Notes: a model not told the origin generated them from the letters alone. A stretch of DNA of 64,000 bases from Micavibrio sp. UBA6147 (GCA_002423185.1 DIUX01000004.1:186001-250000), one strand, 5' to 3'. Positions 26,433 to 35,838 are shown, numbered from the stretch's first letter. Numbers and translations: made by a program.

Positions 26433-27320
26433 ATGACGAATAGTGACGCGCAGCCGCAAGATGCCGAACAAGATGGTGAAAAGCCAAAAGCACAAGAGGC
26501 GGAGCCGCATATCAACCTTTTGAGCCAGCAAAAAAATGCCGCTGGCTTAAGGTTGAGCAGTTATGACCTTGCAAAATTCATCGCGTTTGCTTTGATTTTA
26601 TTGAATACGATCGGTGAATTTGTTCTCGGTGGCGGCAGTGGTGATGGTGGCGTGTGGCTGCGAACTGTCGGGGTTATGGGTGTGCCGATTTTGTGCTTTT
26701 TGATCGGGTATTCCGGTTCACGGGATATGTCGCTTGGGTGGGTTTTAGCCGGCATTGTCGTGTCGGCCTTGAATGTTATTTTTCATTTGCCGGTGTTTCC
26801 AGCGGATATGATTATGACACTGGTGTTATGCAGTGTGTTGGTTTTGCCGTTTGCTTTGCTGCTTGAGCGCTATGTCTTTTATTTTTGGTATATCATGTTG
26901 CTGGTGTTGTTTATGGCGCCTGTATCGTCGCTTTTGTTTGCCTATGGAACCAGTGGTTTGCTGTTCGCCTTTGTCGGATTTGCCATTCGCAACCGAACGG
27001 CGATGGACGAAACCTTTCGATACGGCATTTCGGACGTGCTGTTGGTCGTGACGTATTTATGCTTTGTGGTTGTTCATATTTGGCAATTCGGGTTTTCCGT
27101 TTTGCAAATTACGGTGTTTGCCGTGTTTTCGGCGCTGGTGATGCTGGGGCTGCGCCAATTCAAAGCGGAGTATAGCGATTCTTTGACCATGAGCCCGTTT
27201 GCCGGATTGATCCAGTTCGTCAGCTTGAATTTGCTTTACTTATATATTCTCCAGCTTCTGGTCTTTAAAACATTAAATGCCGGATTCTCGGCTATCGGGG
27301 CGCTGTTTAAAGAATTTTAA
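26433..27320 (+). CDS. Polytopic membrane protein, TraX/acyltransferase-3-like
   Basis: A 295-residue protein with a polar 40-residue N-terminus and about eight or nine transmembrane segments. The start of the membrane part (SSYDLAKFIAFALILLNTIGEF, then GVMGVPILCFLIGYSGSR) recalls TraX and related acyltransferase-3 proteins, in which a catalytic His or Asp sits early in TM1 (here N or D), but similarity is faint. AGGA precedes the ATG at good spacing. Substrate and role unknown. It lies upstream of the ATP synthase genes on the same strand, but a 194-base gap suggests separate transcription. Confidence 0.55.
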   Translation: MTNSDAQPQDAEQDGEKPKAQEAEPHINLLSQQKNAAGLRLSSYDLAKFIAFALILLNTIGEFVLGGGSGDGGVWLRTVGVMGVPILCFLIGYSGSRDMSLGWVLAGIVVSALNVIFHLPVFPADMIMTLVLCSVLVLPFALLLERYVFYFWYIMLLVLFMAPVSSLLFAYGTSGLLFAFVGFAIRNRTAMDETFRYGISDVLLVVTYLCFVVVHIWQFGFSVLQITVFAVFSALVMLGLRQFKAEYSDSLTMSPFAGLIQFVSLNLLYLYILQLLVFKTLNAGFSAIGALFKEF

Positions 27321-27514
27321 CGGATAAGGTATTGTTTCTTATAGACTCTGTTTTGCGTCGCCTGAGAAGGGATGCATCAGGGGCATGGGGGCTATGCGCC
27401 GCGCGGCATTTAAATGATGAAAAAAAGCAAAAAAAAGCCAGTCAGATCTTGCTATTACGGAATCTGTATGCTAAATCCACGCACACAGTATTTCAGTGAT
27501 AAAAGGTGCCAAAA

Positions 27515-28120
27515 GTGACTCACTCTTCCACCGCTCAAATGCAGGTTTCAAGACGATACGCAAAGGCGCTTATGGCGTTGGCGCAAGAGTCCGGATCCGT
27601 GGACGAGCTTCAGTCCAATGTCAAATCGCTCGGCGCGATGTTGACATCGTCCGGCGATTTACGGTCGATGATCGCCTCGCCGATTTTTACGCGTTCCCAG
27701 CAAGAAAAGGCCGTTGTGGCCTTGGCAAAGAAGGCTAAATTCAGCAAATTATTCACCGATTTCCTCGCCGTATTGGCGCAAAACCGCCGTTTACCGGCTT
27801 TGCCGACCATTCTTGAGGCGCTCGATCAAGCCTATAACGCCCTTAAAGGGATGGAACATGCGGAGGTTATCAGCGCCTCCGTGCTGTCAGCCAAGGACAC
27901 AGAAATCCTCAAATCCGCGCTGCAAAAACAGCTCGGCAAAGATGTTGCCGTCAATGTGAAGGTTGATGAAGACCTTTTGGGCGGCATGATTATCAAAATC
28001 GGTTCACGCATGATCGACGACAGCGTGCGTACGAAACTCGACCGTCTGGAGCGCTCCTTGCGCAGCGGACAACAAAGCAATGTGCATTCTTTAACTAAAA
28101 ACCTGAAAGAAGTTGGATAA
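27515..28120 (+). CDS. atpH: ATP synthase F1 delta subunit
   Basis: The 201-residue delta (OSCP) subunit connects the F1 hexamer to the peripheral stalk. It starts with the family's VSRRYAKAL-x-ALA segment and ends with the VDEDLLGGMIIKIGSRMIDDSVRTKLDRL motif, which is diagnostic. The GTG at 27515 is chosen because AAAAGG lies eight bases before it; the GTG at 27506 overlaps that site. It is first in the F1 operon, and atpA follows directly. Absence of F0 genes beside it is normal for Alphaproteobacteria. The 194 bases before it show no clear promoter to me. Confidence 0.95.
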   Translation: MTHSSTAQMQVSRRYAKALMALAQESGSVDELQSNVKSLGAMLTSSGDLRSMIASPIFTRSQQEKAVVALAKKAKFSKLFTDFLAVLAQNRRLPALPTILEALDQAYNALKGMEHAEVISASVLSAKDTEILKSALQKQLGKDVAVNVKVDEDLLGGMIIKIGSRMIDDSVRTKLDRLERSLRSGQQSNVHSLTKNLKEVG

Positions 28121-28121
28121 T

Positions 28122-29669
28122 ATGGACATCAAAGCATCCGAAATTTCATCCATTTTGAAAGAACAAATCGCGAATTTCAGCGCGCAAGCCGATGTTGCCG
28201 AAATTGGTCAGGTTCTGTCCGTCGGTGACGGGGTTGCCCGCGTTTACGGCCTTGATAATATTCAAGCGGGTGAAATGGTTGAATTCCCCGGCGGTATGCG
28301 CGGCATGGCGTTGAACCTTGAGGCCGATAATGTTGGTGTGGTTATCTTCGGTGACGACCGCGGCATCAAAGAGGGCGACATTGTGCGCCGTACGGGCGAG
28401 ATTGTGTCCGTTCCGGTCGGTCGTGAATTGCTCGGCCGCGTTGTTGACGCCCTCGGCAACCCGATTGACGGCAAAGGCCCGCTCAAAACCAAAGAAAGAC
28501 AAAAAGTCGAAGTCAAAGCCCCCGGCATCATCCCGCGCCAATCGGTACATGAGCCGATGCAAACCGGCATCAAGGCGATTGACTCGTTGGTTCCCGTCGG
28601 CCGTGGCCAGCGTGAATTGATCATCGGTGACCGTCAAACCGGCAAAACCGCCGTGGCTTTGGATGCGATCCTGAACCAAAAAACGGTCAACCAAGACAAA
28701 GACCCTGCCAAGCATTTGTACTGCATTTATGTCGCGATCGGTCAAAAACGCTCGACAGTGGCACAACTTGTGAAGCGCTTGGAAGAAGAAGGCGCGATGG
28801 AATATTCCATCGTTGTTGCCGCCACTGCGTCTGACCCTGCACCGATGCAATTCCTTGCCGCCTATACGGGGTGCAGCATGGGTGAATGGTTCCGCGATAA
28901 CGGCCTGCACGGCTTGATTATTTATGACGATTTGTCCAAACAAGCCGTGGCGTACCGCCAGATGTCCTTGTTGCTGCGCCGTCCTCCAGGGCGTGAGGCG
29001 TATCCTGGGGACGTGTTCTATATTCACTCACGCCTGCTTGAGCGCGCTGCGAAAATGTCTGCGGCGAAAGGCTCCGGCTCTTTGACGGCTTTGCCGGTCA
29101 TTGAAACACAGGCCGGTGACGTGTCCGCCTACATCCCGACCAACGTGATTTCTATTACGGACGGTCAGATTTTCTTGGAAACCGGCTTGTTCTATAAGGG
29201 CATTCGTCCGGCGATTAACGTCGGTTTGTCGGTGTCGCGTGTGGGTTCCGCCGCGCAAATCAAGGCGATGAAACAAGTCGCCGGTACGATTAAACTTGAG
29301 CTTGCTCAGTACCGTGAGATGGAGGCGTTTGCTCAGTTCTCCTCCGACCTTGATGCCTCGACCCAGAAACTTCTGGCGCGTGGTGCGCGGTTGACGGAAT
29401 TGTTGAAACAGCCGCAATACTCGCCGCAAACGGTGGAAGAGCAAGTCTTTGTGATCTTCTCCGGTGTGAAGGGCTATCTCGATAAAATCGACGTGAAGAA
29501 AATCACCGATTTCGAAGAGAAATTCCTTGAAGATATCCGCGCCAATGCGAAGGATATCTTGGGCGAGATCAAGACAGAGAAGAAAATCTCCGATGTTCTT
29601 GAGGTTAAAATGCATGACTATCTGAAGGCTTTCCTTGCCCGCTACAGCGGCGAAAAGAAAGCGGCGTAA
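28122..29669 (+). CDS. atpA: ATP synthase F1 alpha subunit
   Basis: The 515-residue non-catalytic nucleotide-binding subunit. Walker A GDRQTGKTA lies near residue 170, followed by the IYDDLSKQAVAYRQMSLLLRRPPGREAYPGD region and the PGIIPRQSVHEPMQTGIKAID segment. The arginine finger lies in the VGLSVSRVGSAAQ motif. Length is normal. The start ATG lies one base after the atpH stop; the open frame allows a TTG three codons earlier inside atpH, which is less likely. It is in the atpHAG(x)D(y)C operon. Confidence 0.98.
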   Translation: MDIKASEISSILKEQIANFSAQADVAEIGQVLSVGDGVARVYGLDNIQAGEMVEFPGGMRGMALNLEADNVGVVIFGDDRGIKEGDIVRRTGEIVSVPVGRELLGRVVDALGNPIDGKGPLKTKERQKVEVKAPGIIPRQSVHEPMQTGIKAIDSLVPVGRGQRELIIGDRQTGKTAVALDAILNQKTVNQDKDPAKHLYCIYVAIGQKRSTVAQLVKRLEEEGAMEYSIVVAATASDPAPMQFLAAYTGCSMGEWFRDNGLHGLIIYDDLSKQAVAYRQMSLLLRRPPGREAYPGDVFYIHSRLLERAAKMSAAKGSGSLTALPVIETQAGDVSAYIPTNVISITDGQIFLETGLFYKGIRPAINVGLSVSRVGSAAQIKAMKQVAGTIKLELAQYREMEAFAQFSSDLDASTQKLLARGARLTELLKQPQYSPQTVEEQVFVIFSGVKGYLDKIDVKKITDFEEKFLEDIRANAKDILGEIKTEKKISDVLEVKMHDYLKAFLARYSGEKKAA

Positions 29670-29727
29670 CGCCAAGGCGTGCGCGAAAGATAGAAAACGC
29701 AAAGGTTAAGGTTAAAGAAGGGTCGCT

Positions 29728-30627
29728 ATGCCGAGCTTGAAGGAATATAGAAACCGGATCGCCTCCGTTAAATCAACGCGGAAGATTACCTCCGCGATGA
29801 AAATGGTGGCGGCATCCAAGCTCAAAAAAGCACAGGACGCCGCGCAGGCGAGCCAGCCTTACGCCAGCGCTATGGCGGCGATGCTGGCACGCGTGGCGGA
29901 AGGTCTGACGTCAACCGCAGGTGGGCCGAAGCTCCTCGTCGGTACGGGGAGTGACAAGATTCATTTATTGGTCGTTGTGTCGTCCGACCGCGGTTTGTGC
30001 GGTGGTTTCAACGGCAACCTTGTGCGTTTTGCGCGTCTGCGTATCGAAAAACTGGTGGCTCAAGGCCATGAGGTGAAACTTGTGACCGTCGGGCGGAAGG
30101 CTTTTGACCTTTTGCGCCGTGACCACAAAGAAAAAATCGTCGCGTCGTTCAAGGATATCGGCAAGGTCGGTTTTGCAAATGCCGCTGAGGTTTCCGACCT
30201 TGTTTTCAGCAAATTTGACGAAAATGACTTTGATGTATGCAGCTTGATATACAACGATTTCCGTTCGGTCTTGGCGCAGGTTCCGACCAGCCAGCAATTG
30301 ATTCCGTTTAGCCTGCCTGAAAAACAGATCGCCGCGAATCAAAATAATGCGCAGGAAAACGCCGCGCCGAAAATTCCGTATGAATTTGAACCCGATGAGG
30401 AAAAAATTCTTGAGGACATCTTGCCGCGTAATATCTCGGTACAGATTTTCCGCGCCATGCTCGACAGCGCGGCGGGTGAACAAGCCGCACGGATGACCGC
30501 GATGGAAAACGCAACGCGCAATGCCGGCGACATGATTAAACGCCTGACACTGCAATATAACCGCGCCCGTCAGGCCTATATCACCAAGGAATTGATCGAG
30601 ATTATCTCGGGAGCCGAAGCGGTCTAA
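29728..30627 (+). CDS. atpG: ATP synthase F1 gamma subunit
   Basis: The 299-residue rotor shaft of F1. The N-terminal SLKEYRNRIASVKSTRKITSAMKMVAASKL and the C-terminal NATRNAGDMIKRLTLQYNRARQAYITKELIEI segments form the conserved coiled coil. SSDRGLCGGFN near residue 90 marks the globular part. A slightly acidic, Asn/Gln-rich insert near 205-230 makes it a little longer than average. It is followed not by atpD but by an unknown gene. Confidence 0.97.
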   Translation: MPSLKEYRNRIASVKSTRKITSAMKMVAASKLKKAQDAAQASQPYASAMAAMLARVAEGLTSTAGGPKLLVGTGSDKIHLLVVVSSDRGLCGGFNGNLVRFARLRIEKLVAQGHEVKLVTVGRKAFDLLRRDHKEKIVASFKDIGKVGFANAAEVSDLVFSKFDENDFDVCSLIYNDFRSVLAQVPTSQQLIPFSLPEKQIAANQNNAQENAAPKIPYEFEPDEEKILEDILPRNISVQIFRAMLDSAAGEQAARMTAMENATRNAGDMIKRLTLQYNRARQAYITKELIEIISGAEAV

Positions 30628-30705
30628 GGATTTTAAAAGACGAACTGACCATAAAAAATATCAGCACCAAGTCTGTAAAAGATAAAAAATGACAGGGGGA
30701 CAAAA

Positions 30706-31116
30706 ATGCTGGGAAAGAATGAAGGCGATACGCCGCGTGCATCGTTTAGCGATTGCGCCGGTGGAGCGCAGGATCCGCAAAGTGATACGAAACGCGATGC
30801 GGGGCGACCAACAGCTTTTGATCGCTATGCCGAAACGGCACGGCTTTATATAAAGGATTTGCGGAGCGCCGATGAAGCGCCACCGAGGTTGGCGATGAAG
30901 ATTAAGGAGCTTGGCTTGCTCTGGGACGAGGTTGAGCGCACAGGATGCGCGATTAACGCGAACCAAAAAGAGTGGAAGGCGCTGGTCGACCAAGAAATTG
31001 CCTTAACGATGCGGCAATATGGGTTGAAGGCAAAAGATGTTGAGAATGCTCGGCTGTTTGTGACGAGTACGGGGCGTGAAACGGCAAAGCCGGTGTTTAA
31101 GCGCCGGATGGACTAG
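30706..31116 (+). CDS. Unknown protein inserted between atpG and atpD (136 aa)
   Basis: No family recognised. The N-terminal ~40 residues are polar and probably disordered; the rest is helical and charged (FDRYAETARLYIKDLRSADEAPP, LWDEVERTGCAINANQKEW, and a basic FKRRMD end). No signal peptide or membrane segment. It starts with ATG behind a purine-rich GGGGGAC stretch. The gene lies 78 bases after atpG and 149 before atpD, all on one strand, so it is probably cotranscribed with the F1 genes. It does not resemble the alphaproteobacterial F1 inhibitor zeta by eye. Whether it works with the ATPase is unknown. Confidence 0.65.
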   Translation: MLGKNEGDTPRASFSDCAGGAQDPQSDTKRDAGRPTAFDRYAETARLYIKDLRSADEAPPRLAMKIKELGLLWDEVERTGCAINANQKEWKALVDQEIALTMRQYGLKAKDVENARLFVTSTGRETAKPVFKRRMD

Positions 31117-31265
31117 GACTAAGGGCTAGGCTTGGTGGTGTAACACCGCAGGACGTGGCGCGAGAATAAAGACGAAATTTGAAGACGACGCGGGTATATA
31201 TCCCCTGACATTCAGGACAGCCCGCAAAGACAAGTTTGTAACGTAGAAAGGAAAAGGCACTAATC

Positions 31266-32702
31266 ATGGCTAAGGCACAAGGGAAAGTTCTGCAGATTTT
31301 GGGCGCGGTTGTTGACGTCCAATTCGAAGACGGCAATATTCCGGCCATTTTGAATGCTCTGGAAGCAACCAACACCGGTAACGACAATGCGCGTCTGGTT
31401 TTGGAGGTTGCACAGCATCTTGGTGAAAACACGGTTCGCTGCATCGCGATGGACACGACGGACGGTTTGGTGCGCGGCGCGCCCGTGACCGACCTCGGCG
31501 AGGCGATTTCGGTGCCGGTTGGCCCTGAAACACTCGGTCGTATTTTCGACGTGATCGGCAACCCGATTGACGAAATGCCCGCTCCGAAAACCAAGAAAAG
31601 ATATGGTATTCACCGTCCGGCGCCGTCCTTCGTTGACCAAGCCACGGAAACCGAGCAATTGGTAACGGGGATCAAGGTTGTTGACCTTCTTTGCCCCTAC
31701 GCCAAAGGCGGTAAAATCGGTCTGTTCGGTGGTGCCGGTGTCGGCAAGACCGTGACAATCATGGAATTGATCAACAACATCGCGAAAGAACACGGCGGCG
31801 TGTCTGTGTTCGCCGGTGTGGGCGAACGTACTCGTGAAGGCAACGACCTTTACCACGAAATGATGGAATCTGGCGTTATCAAAAAAGGTGGCGCTGAAGG
31901 ATCCAAAGCCGCACTGGTTTACGGCCAGATGAACGAGCCTCCGGGAGCACGTGCCCGCGTTGCTTTGTCCGGCTTGTCGATGGCGGAATATTTCCGTGAC
32001 GAAGAAGGCCAAGACGTTTTGTTCTTTATGGATAACGTGTTCCGCTTTACCCAAGCGGGCGCCGAGGTTTCGGCGTTGCTTGGTCGTATCCCGTCTGCGG
32101 TGGGCTATCAGCCGACACTGGGAACCGACATGGGCGCGTTGCAAGAGCGTATTACATCCACCAATAAAGGCTCGATTACATCGGTTCAGGCCGTTTACGT
32201 TCCTGCGGACGACTTGACCGACCCTGCGCCGGCGACGACCTTCTCTCACCTTGACGCCACGACCGTTTTGTCGCGCCAGATTGCGGAACTTGGTATTTAT
32301 CCTGCGGTTGACCCGCTCGATTCGACCAGCCGTATTCTCGACCGTCAAATTGTCGGCGATGAGCATTACGAAACCGCCGCAGCCGTTCAAAAAACGCTGC
32401 AAACCTATAAATCGCTGCAAGATATTATCGCGATTTTGGGGATGGATGAATTGTCCGAAGACGACAAACTGGTCGTTGCGCGTGCGCGTAAAATCCAGCG
32501 CTTCTTGTCACAACCCTTCCACGTGGCCGAAGTGTTCACCGGTTCCCCCGGCGTGTTTGTTCAGCTCGAGGACACCATCAAGGCGTTTAAGGCGATTGTT
32601 GCCGGTGACTATGACCACTTGCCGGAAAACGCTTTCTATATGGTTGGCACAATCGAAGAAGCCATCGCCAAAGCAGAAAAAATGGCAAAGGAAGCCGCAT
32701 AA
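31266..32702 (+). CDS. atpD: ATP synthase F1 beta subunit (catalytic)
   Basis: The 478-residue catalytic subunit of F1. Walker A GGAGVGKTV lies near residue 155, then GERTREGNDLYHEM with the catalytic Glu, the VLFFMDNVFRFTQAG Walker B region, and MDELSEDDKL, the DELSEED-type lever. Length and order of motifs are normal. The gene has a GAAAGGAAAAGG ribosome site. A second unknown gene follows before atpC. Confidence 0.98.
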   Translation: MAKAQGKVLQILGAVVDVQFEDGNIPAILNALEATNTGNDNARLVLEVAQHLGENTVRCIAMDTTDGLVRGAPVTDLGEAISVPVGPETLGRIFDVIGNPIDEMPAPKTKKRYGIHRPAPSFVDQATETEQLVTGIKVVDLLCPYAKGGKIGLFGGAGVGKTVTIMELINNIAKEHGGVSVFAGVGERTREGNDLYHEMMESGVIKKGGAEGSKAALVYGQMNEPPGARARVALSGLSMAEYFRDEEGQDVLFFMDNVFRFTQAGAEVSALLGRIPSAVGYQPTLGTDMGALQERITSTNKGSITSVQAVYVPADDLTDPAPATTFSHLDATTVLSRQIAELGIYPAVDPLDSTSRILDRQIVGDEHYETAAAVQKTLQTYKSLQDIIAILGMDELSEDDKLVVARARKIQRFLSQPFHVAEVFTGSPGVFVQLEDTIKAFKAIVAGDYDHLPENAFYMVGTIEEAIAKAEKMAKEAA

Positions 32703-32746
32703 GTCTATAGTTACGACTTATAACGTTTTTAATGCCGGAGCATGAA

Positions 32747-33187
32747 ATGGTAACCGAAGACAACACAACACCCCCGTCCTTGACGATAGAGTGGCGCCGC
32801 ACCAAGGGGCCTCTCTATTCCAAGCGTGAATTAAAGGCTTTTGAAAACTATGTTCAAAAGCTCGGCTTCACGCATGAGGCGGATGACGATGTTCTTGGCT
32901 TCCGTTCTTACATGCGGGCGAAGGATGGGGCGTCTGTGCTTGTTTATCTCGATGAAATCGGCGATGAAGGCAAGAAAAACAGCGGTACCGTCCTGATTTC
33001 GATGAATGGCGAGAGCCGTTTGACGTCCGTTTGGGATTTTCTCAAAGAAACCCGCTGGAAGCGTATGGGACTTGCCGTTCAATCGGCTGGTGACGCTATT
33101 TCTGGCGGCTTTACGCAGGCCGCGAGTGGTGTGACCCATGCCGCAAAATCAATTTTCAGTTTCAAGAAAGGGCCTAAGCTGCCATGA
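32747..33187 (+). CDS. Unknown protein between atpD and atpC (146 aa)
   Basis: No family recognised. A compact alpha/beta N-terminal part is seen: SLTIEWRRTKGPLYSKRELKA, then a VQKLGF helix-strand, an SVLVYLDEIGD strand, and GTVLISM. It is followed by an amphipathic C-terminal region (AVQSAGDAISGGFTQAASGV) and a basic end. No signal peptide. CCGGAG six bases upstream favours ATG 32747 over ATG 32732. Its stop overlaps the atpC start by four bases (ATGA), so its translation is coupled to that of the epsilon subunit. This makes a function tied to ATP synthase expression or assembly plausible but unproven. Confidence 0.7.
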   Translation: MVTEDNTTPPSLTIEWRRTKGPLYSKRELKAFENYVQKLGFTHEADDDVLGFRSYMRAKDGASVLVYLDEIGDEGKKNSGTVLISMNGESRLTSVWDFLKETRWKRMGLAVQSAGDAISGGFTQAASGVTHAAKSIFSFKKGPKLP

Positions 33188-33603
33188 CCAGTGAAACGAA
33201 CCTGATCCAATTTGACCTTGTGTCGCCTGAGAAAAAATTGATTTCCGAGGCTGTGACCATGGTTGTCATTCCGGGGGAAGAAGGCGATTTCGGCGTTTTG
33301 TCGGGACATGCGCCTGTTGTATCGACGGTGCGTACGGGGGTTGTGAAGGTTTACCCGATGTCCCTCAAAGACACGCCGATCAAGATTTTCATTGCCGGTG
33401 GTTTTGCCGATGTGACGGCGCATCAATGCACGATTTTGGCGGAGCAAGCGATGGTCGTGTCGGAGATGAACGAAGCGGCGCTGGATCAAGATATTCAAAG
33501 CTTGAAAGACGATCTTAGCGCGGCGGAGTCTGCGGATGACAAGCGTAAATTGCAAAAACGCCTTGATCTTGCCTTGGCACAAAAAGCCGCGATTGCGGCT
33601 TAG
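33184..33603 (+). CDS. atpC: ATP synthase F1 epsilon subunit
   Basis: The 139-residue regulatory and rotor-base subunit. The N-terminal beta-sandwich is clear from LIQFDLVSPEKKLISEAVTMVVIPGEEGDFGVLSGHAPVVS, with the GGFADVTAHQCTILAEQA strand after it. The C-terminal helical hairpin is present, so the autoinhibitory domain is not truncated. The start overlaps the upstream unknown gene by four bases. A hairpin terminator follows about 70 bases after the stop, ending the operon. Confidence 0.95.
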   Translation: MTSETNLIQFDLVSPEKKLISEAVTMVVIPGEEGDFGVLSGHAPVVSTVRTGVVKVYPMSLKDTPIKIFIAGGFADVTAHQCTILAEQAMVVSEMNEAALDQDIQSLKDDLSAAESADDKRKLQKRLDLALAQKAAIAA

Positions 33604-33671
33604 GTTTTTGAAAGGCTTATGAGCGCGGTTTGGTGCCGTTGTTTATAAGCCCGCCGAATATTTCAGTATTG

Positions 33672-33698
33672 AAGCGCCCCATTGTCGGGCGCTTTTTT
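33672..33698 (+). terminator. Terminator of the ATP synthase operon
   Basis: AAGCGCCC and GGGCGCTT form an 8-bp stem, followed by a T run. Confidence 0.88.
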
Positions 33699-33817
33699 AT
33701 TTTCGCTGTGTTTCATTGCCGTTTATTGCCATTTTGCCGCTTGTCTTGGTTGATTGCCGCAGTGCAGCTTGACATAATCCTGATTTTTATGCTTATGTTT
33801 CGTCTCAAACAATCCGA

Positions 33818-34696
33818 ATGGACACCATGCGCGACTTCAAAAAAGTACGATTTATTATCTGGGATATGGATCAAACGCTCTATCCTTATTGGGAGGATTT
33901 GGGCAACCATTGCTATGAAGCCACCGCCCATTGCGCGTTGGAGGCCGGCGTTCCCCTGACCAAGGCAGAGGCGGACGAGCTTGCGCGCTTGTCGTACCGC
34001 GAGCGGGGCGTGACGACGCGGCTGTTCCAAGAACAATTCGGGGTGGATGAGGCGGCGTTGTTTCGCGCCCATCACCGGCGAATGCTCGATAATTTTATGG
34101 ATCCGAACTGGGCAGCCAAAGTGCCGGAGAATCCAGAGCTTGCGCATCTCATGATGCAGGCCAGAACCGAAGGCGCAATTCATTTGCTCCTCACCAACGG
34201 AAGCCGTGAATGGGCGGAGGAATTGGCCAAAAAAATCGGCATTCACCAGTATTTTCAGATCATTATGGGCGCGGATGACGTCGGCTTGCGGCAAAAGGGG
34301 CAAAACCTTGTGCCGTATCTGGCGGTTTTAGGGCGAGCGCATTATTTTGGCGATTATAAAGATGTTATGGTCGTTGAGGATTCCTTGAAAAACCTTGTTC
34401 AGCCCAAGGAAATCAACATGCATACGGCATGGGTGCAATGGAACAATCCGAAAGCGGAAAAACAAGCGCCAGCCTATATTGATGACGTGTTCCACACACC
34501 GAATGATGTTTTGAAGGCGTGGTTTGCGGATCGGAACGTAAAGATATGGCCGATGCCTGAGGCAAAATCAGGATTATCGGCATCGTTCGCAGGGCAAAAT
34601 TCGGTACCGATACAGGCCATCAATGCGCAAAGCGGTGGATCCATACCATCAAACGCTATGCCGCGCGTTTCAGCCTCTAAGCCACCAAAGCCCTAA
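33818..34696 (+). CDS. HAD-family hydrolase (pyrimidine 5'-nucleotidase-like)
   Basis: The 292-residue protein opens with WDMDQTLYP, the HAD nucleophile motif I (D-x-D-x-T-L-Y-P) typical of the pyrimidine 5'-nucleotidase branch. Motif II is LLLTNGS near residue 127, and motif III/IV gives MVVEDSLKN near 187. Its predicted role is dephosphorylation of a small phosphorylated metabolite; substrate unknown. The C-terminal ~60 residues are Ser/Ala/Pro-rich and probably disordered, beyond the usual length. Start 33818 or the second ATG four codons later; the ribosome site is weak. Confidence 0.82.
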   Translation: MDTMRDFKKVRFIIWDMDQTLYPYWEDLGNHCYEATAHCALEAGVPLTKAEADELARLSYRERGVTTRLFQEQFGVDEAALFRAHHRRMLDNFMDPNWAAKVPENPELAHLMMQARTEGAIHLLLTNGSREWAEELAKKIGIHQYFQIIMGADDVGLRQKGQNLVPYLAVLGRAHYFGDYKDVMVVEDSLKNLVQPKEINMHTAWVQWNNPKAEKQAPAYIDDVFHTPNDVLKAWFADRNVKIWPMPEAKSGLSASFAGQNSVPIQAINAQSGGSIPSNAMPRVSASKPPKP

Positions 34697-34780
34697 GCGT
34701 CACGCGTATCACCCTGTGATTTGACTTTTGCCTTTGCGGCGCGTAAGAAGAAATAACCACGCTGCAAAGGGGAACGTCAA

Positions 34781-35815
34781 ATGGCTCACAATAACGCATT
34801 GGAATACACACCCGAGGTAGAGGCCGCCACCGCGCCGCTTTATCCGCGCGTGTCAAAATTTTATGGTGAGGCGCAGTGGCGGGCGCTGGCACCGTATATT
34901 CATGCGGTGAACACCCTCAAAAAAGAAAAAAACGCCGTGATCTTGGCGCATAATTACATGACGCCGGATATTTATCATTGTGTGGGCGATATTGTCGGGG
35001 ATTCCTTGAAGTTGGCGCAGGTCGCCGCCGAAACCAAGGCGCAGGTCATTATTCAGGCCGGCGTGCATTTCATGGCCGAAACATCCAAAATTCTCTGCCC
35101 TGAAAAACGGGTGTTCATCCCGGATATGAAGGCGGGATGTTCGCTGTCGGAGGGCATCACAGGGGCGGATGTGCGGGCGTTAAAGGCCAAGAACCCGAAT
35201 GTTCCGGTCGTTACCTATGTGAACACCAGTGCGGATGTGAAGGCGGAGTCGGATGTGTGCTGCACCTCGTCCAACGCAGTCAAAATCGTGCGGGCGCTGC
35301 GCAATCAAGGGCATAAGCAGGTTTATTGCATCCCCGATCAATATCTGGCACAAAACGTGGCGGCGCAGGTTGAGGGCGTTGAGGTTCTCACCTATGACGG
35401 GAGTTGTATGGTGCATGAGCAATTCAGCGCAGCGGATGTCGCGCGGATGCGTCAACAAAGCCCGAATGCGGTGATTTTGGCGCATCCTGAATGTCCGCCG
35501 GATGTTGTGGAGGCCTCGGATTTTGCCGGATCAACGGCGCAATTGAATGATTATATCGTCGAAAAACAACCGAAGCAGGCGATTTTGATTACTGAATGTT
35601 CGATGAGTGACAACATCGCGGCGATGAACCCGAACGTGGAGCTTATCAAAGGGTGCCAGCTTTGCCCCCATATGAAACGTATTACTTTGCCGAAAATTTA
35701 TCATACGCTTTTGGCGCTTGATGGGAATGGGGCGTTGGAGAATGAGATTTTTGTCGATGAGGCCGTGGCGGCGCTGGCGCGGGTGGCCATTCAACGTATG
35801 TTGGAGTTGAGCTGA
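34781..35815 (+). CDS. nadA: Quinolinate synthase A
   Basis: The 344-residue [4Fe-4S] enzyme condenses iminoaspartate with dihydroxyacetone phosphate to quinolinate in NAD synthesis. Motifs: AHNYMTPDIYHCVGD, GVHFMAETSKIL, CSLSEGIT, SDVCCTSSNA, CIPDQYLAQN, AHPECPPDV and KGCQLCPHMKRI. The three cluster-ligating cysteines expected of NadA are present in SLSEGIT-proximal, HPEC and GCQLC contexts. nadB and nadC are not adjacent, so the pathway genes are scattered. The start ATG follows AAAGGGGAACG at good spacing. Confidence 0.95.
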   Translation: MAHNNALEYTPEVEAATAPLYPRVSKFYGEAQWRALAPYIHAVNTLKKEKNAVILAHNYMTPDIYHCVGDIVGDSLKLAQVAAETKAQVIIQAGVHFMAETSKILCPEKRVFIPDMKAGCSLSEGITGADVRALKAKNPNVPVVTYVNTSADVKAESDVCCTSSNAVKIVRALRNQGHKQVYCIPDQYLAQNVAAQVEGVEVLTYDGSCMVHEQFSAADVARMRQQSPNAVILAHPECPPDVVEASDFAGSTAQLNDYIVEKQPKQAILITECSMSDNIAAMNPNVELIKGCQLCPHMKRITLPKIYHTLLALDGNGALENEIFVDEAVAALARVAIQRMLELS

Positions 35816-35838
35816 GAATTGAGTGAAATGGCGTCTCT

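Noticed and set aside
30706..31116. F1 inhibitor zeta as identity of the extra gene between atpG and atpD
   Set aside because: Zeta has a different N-terminal start and four-helix sequence; no matching segments seen, so I left it as unknown.
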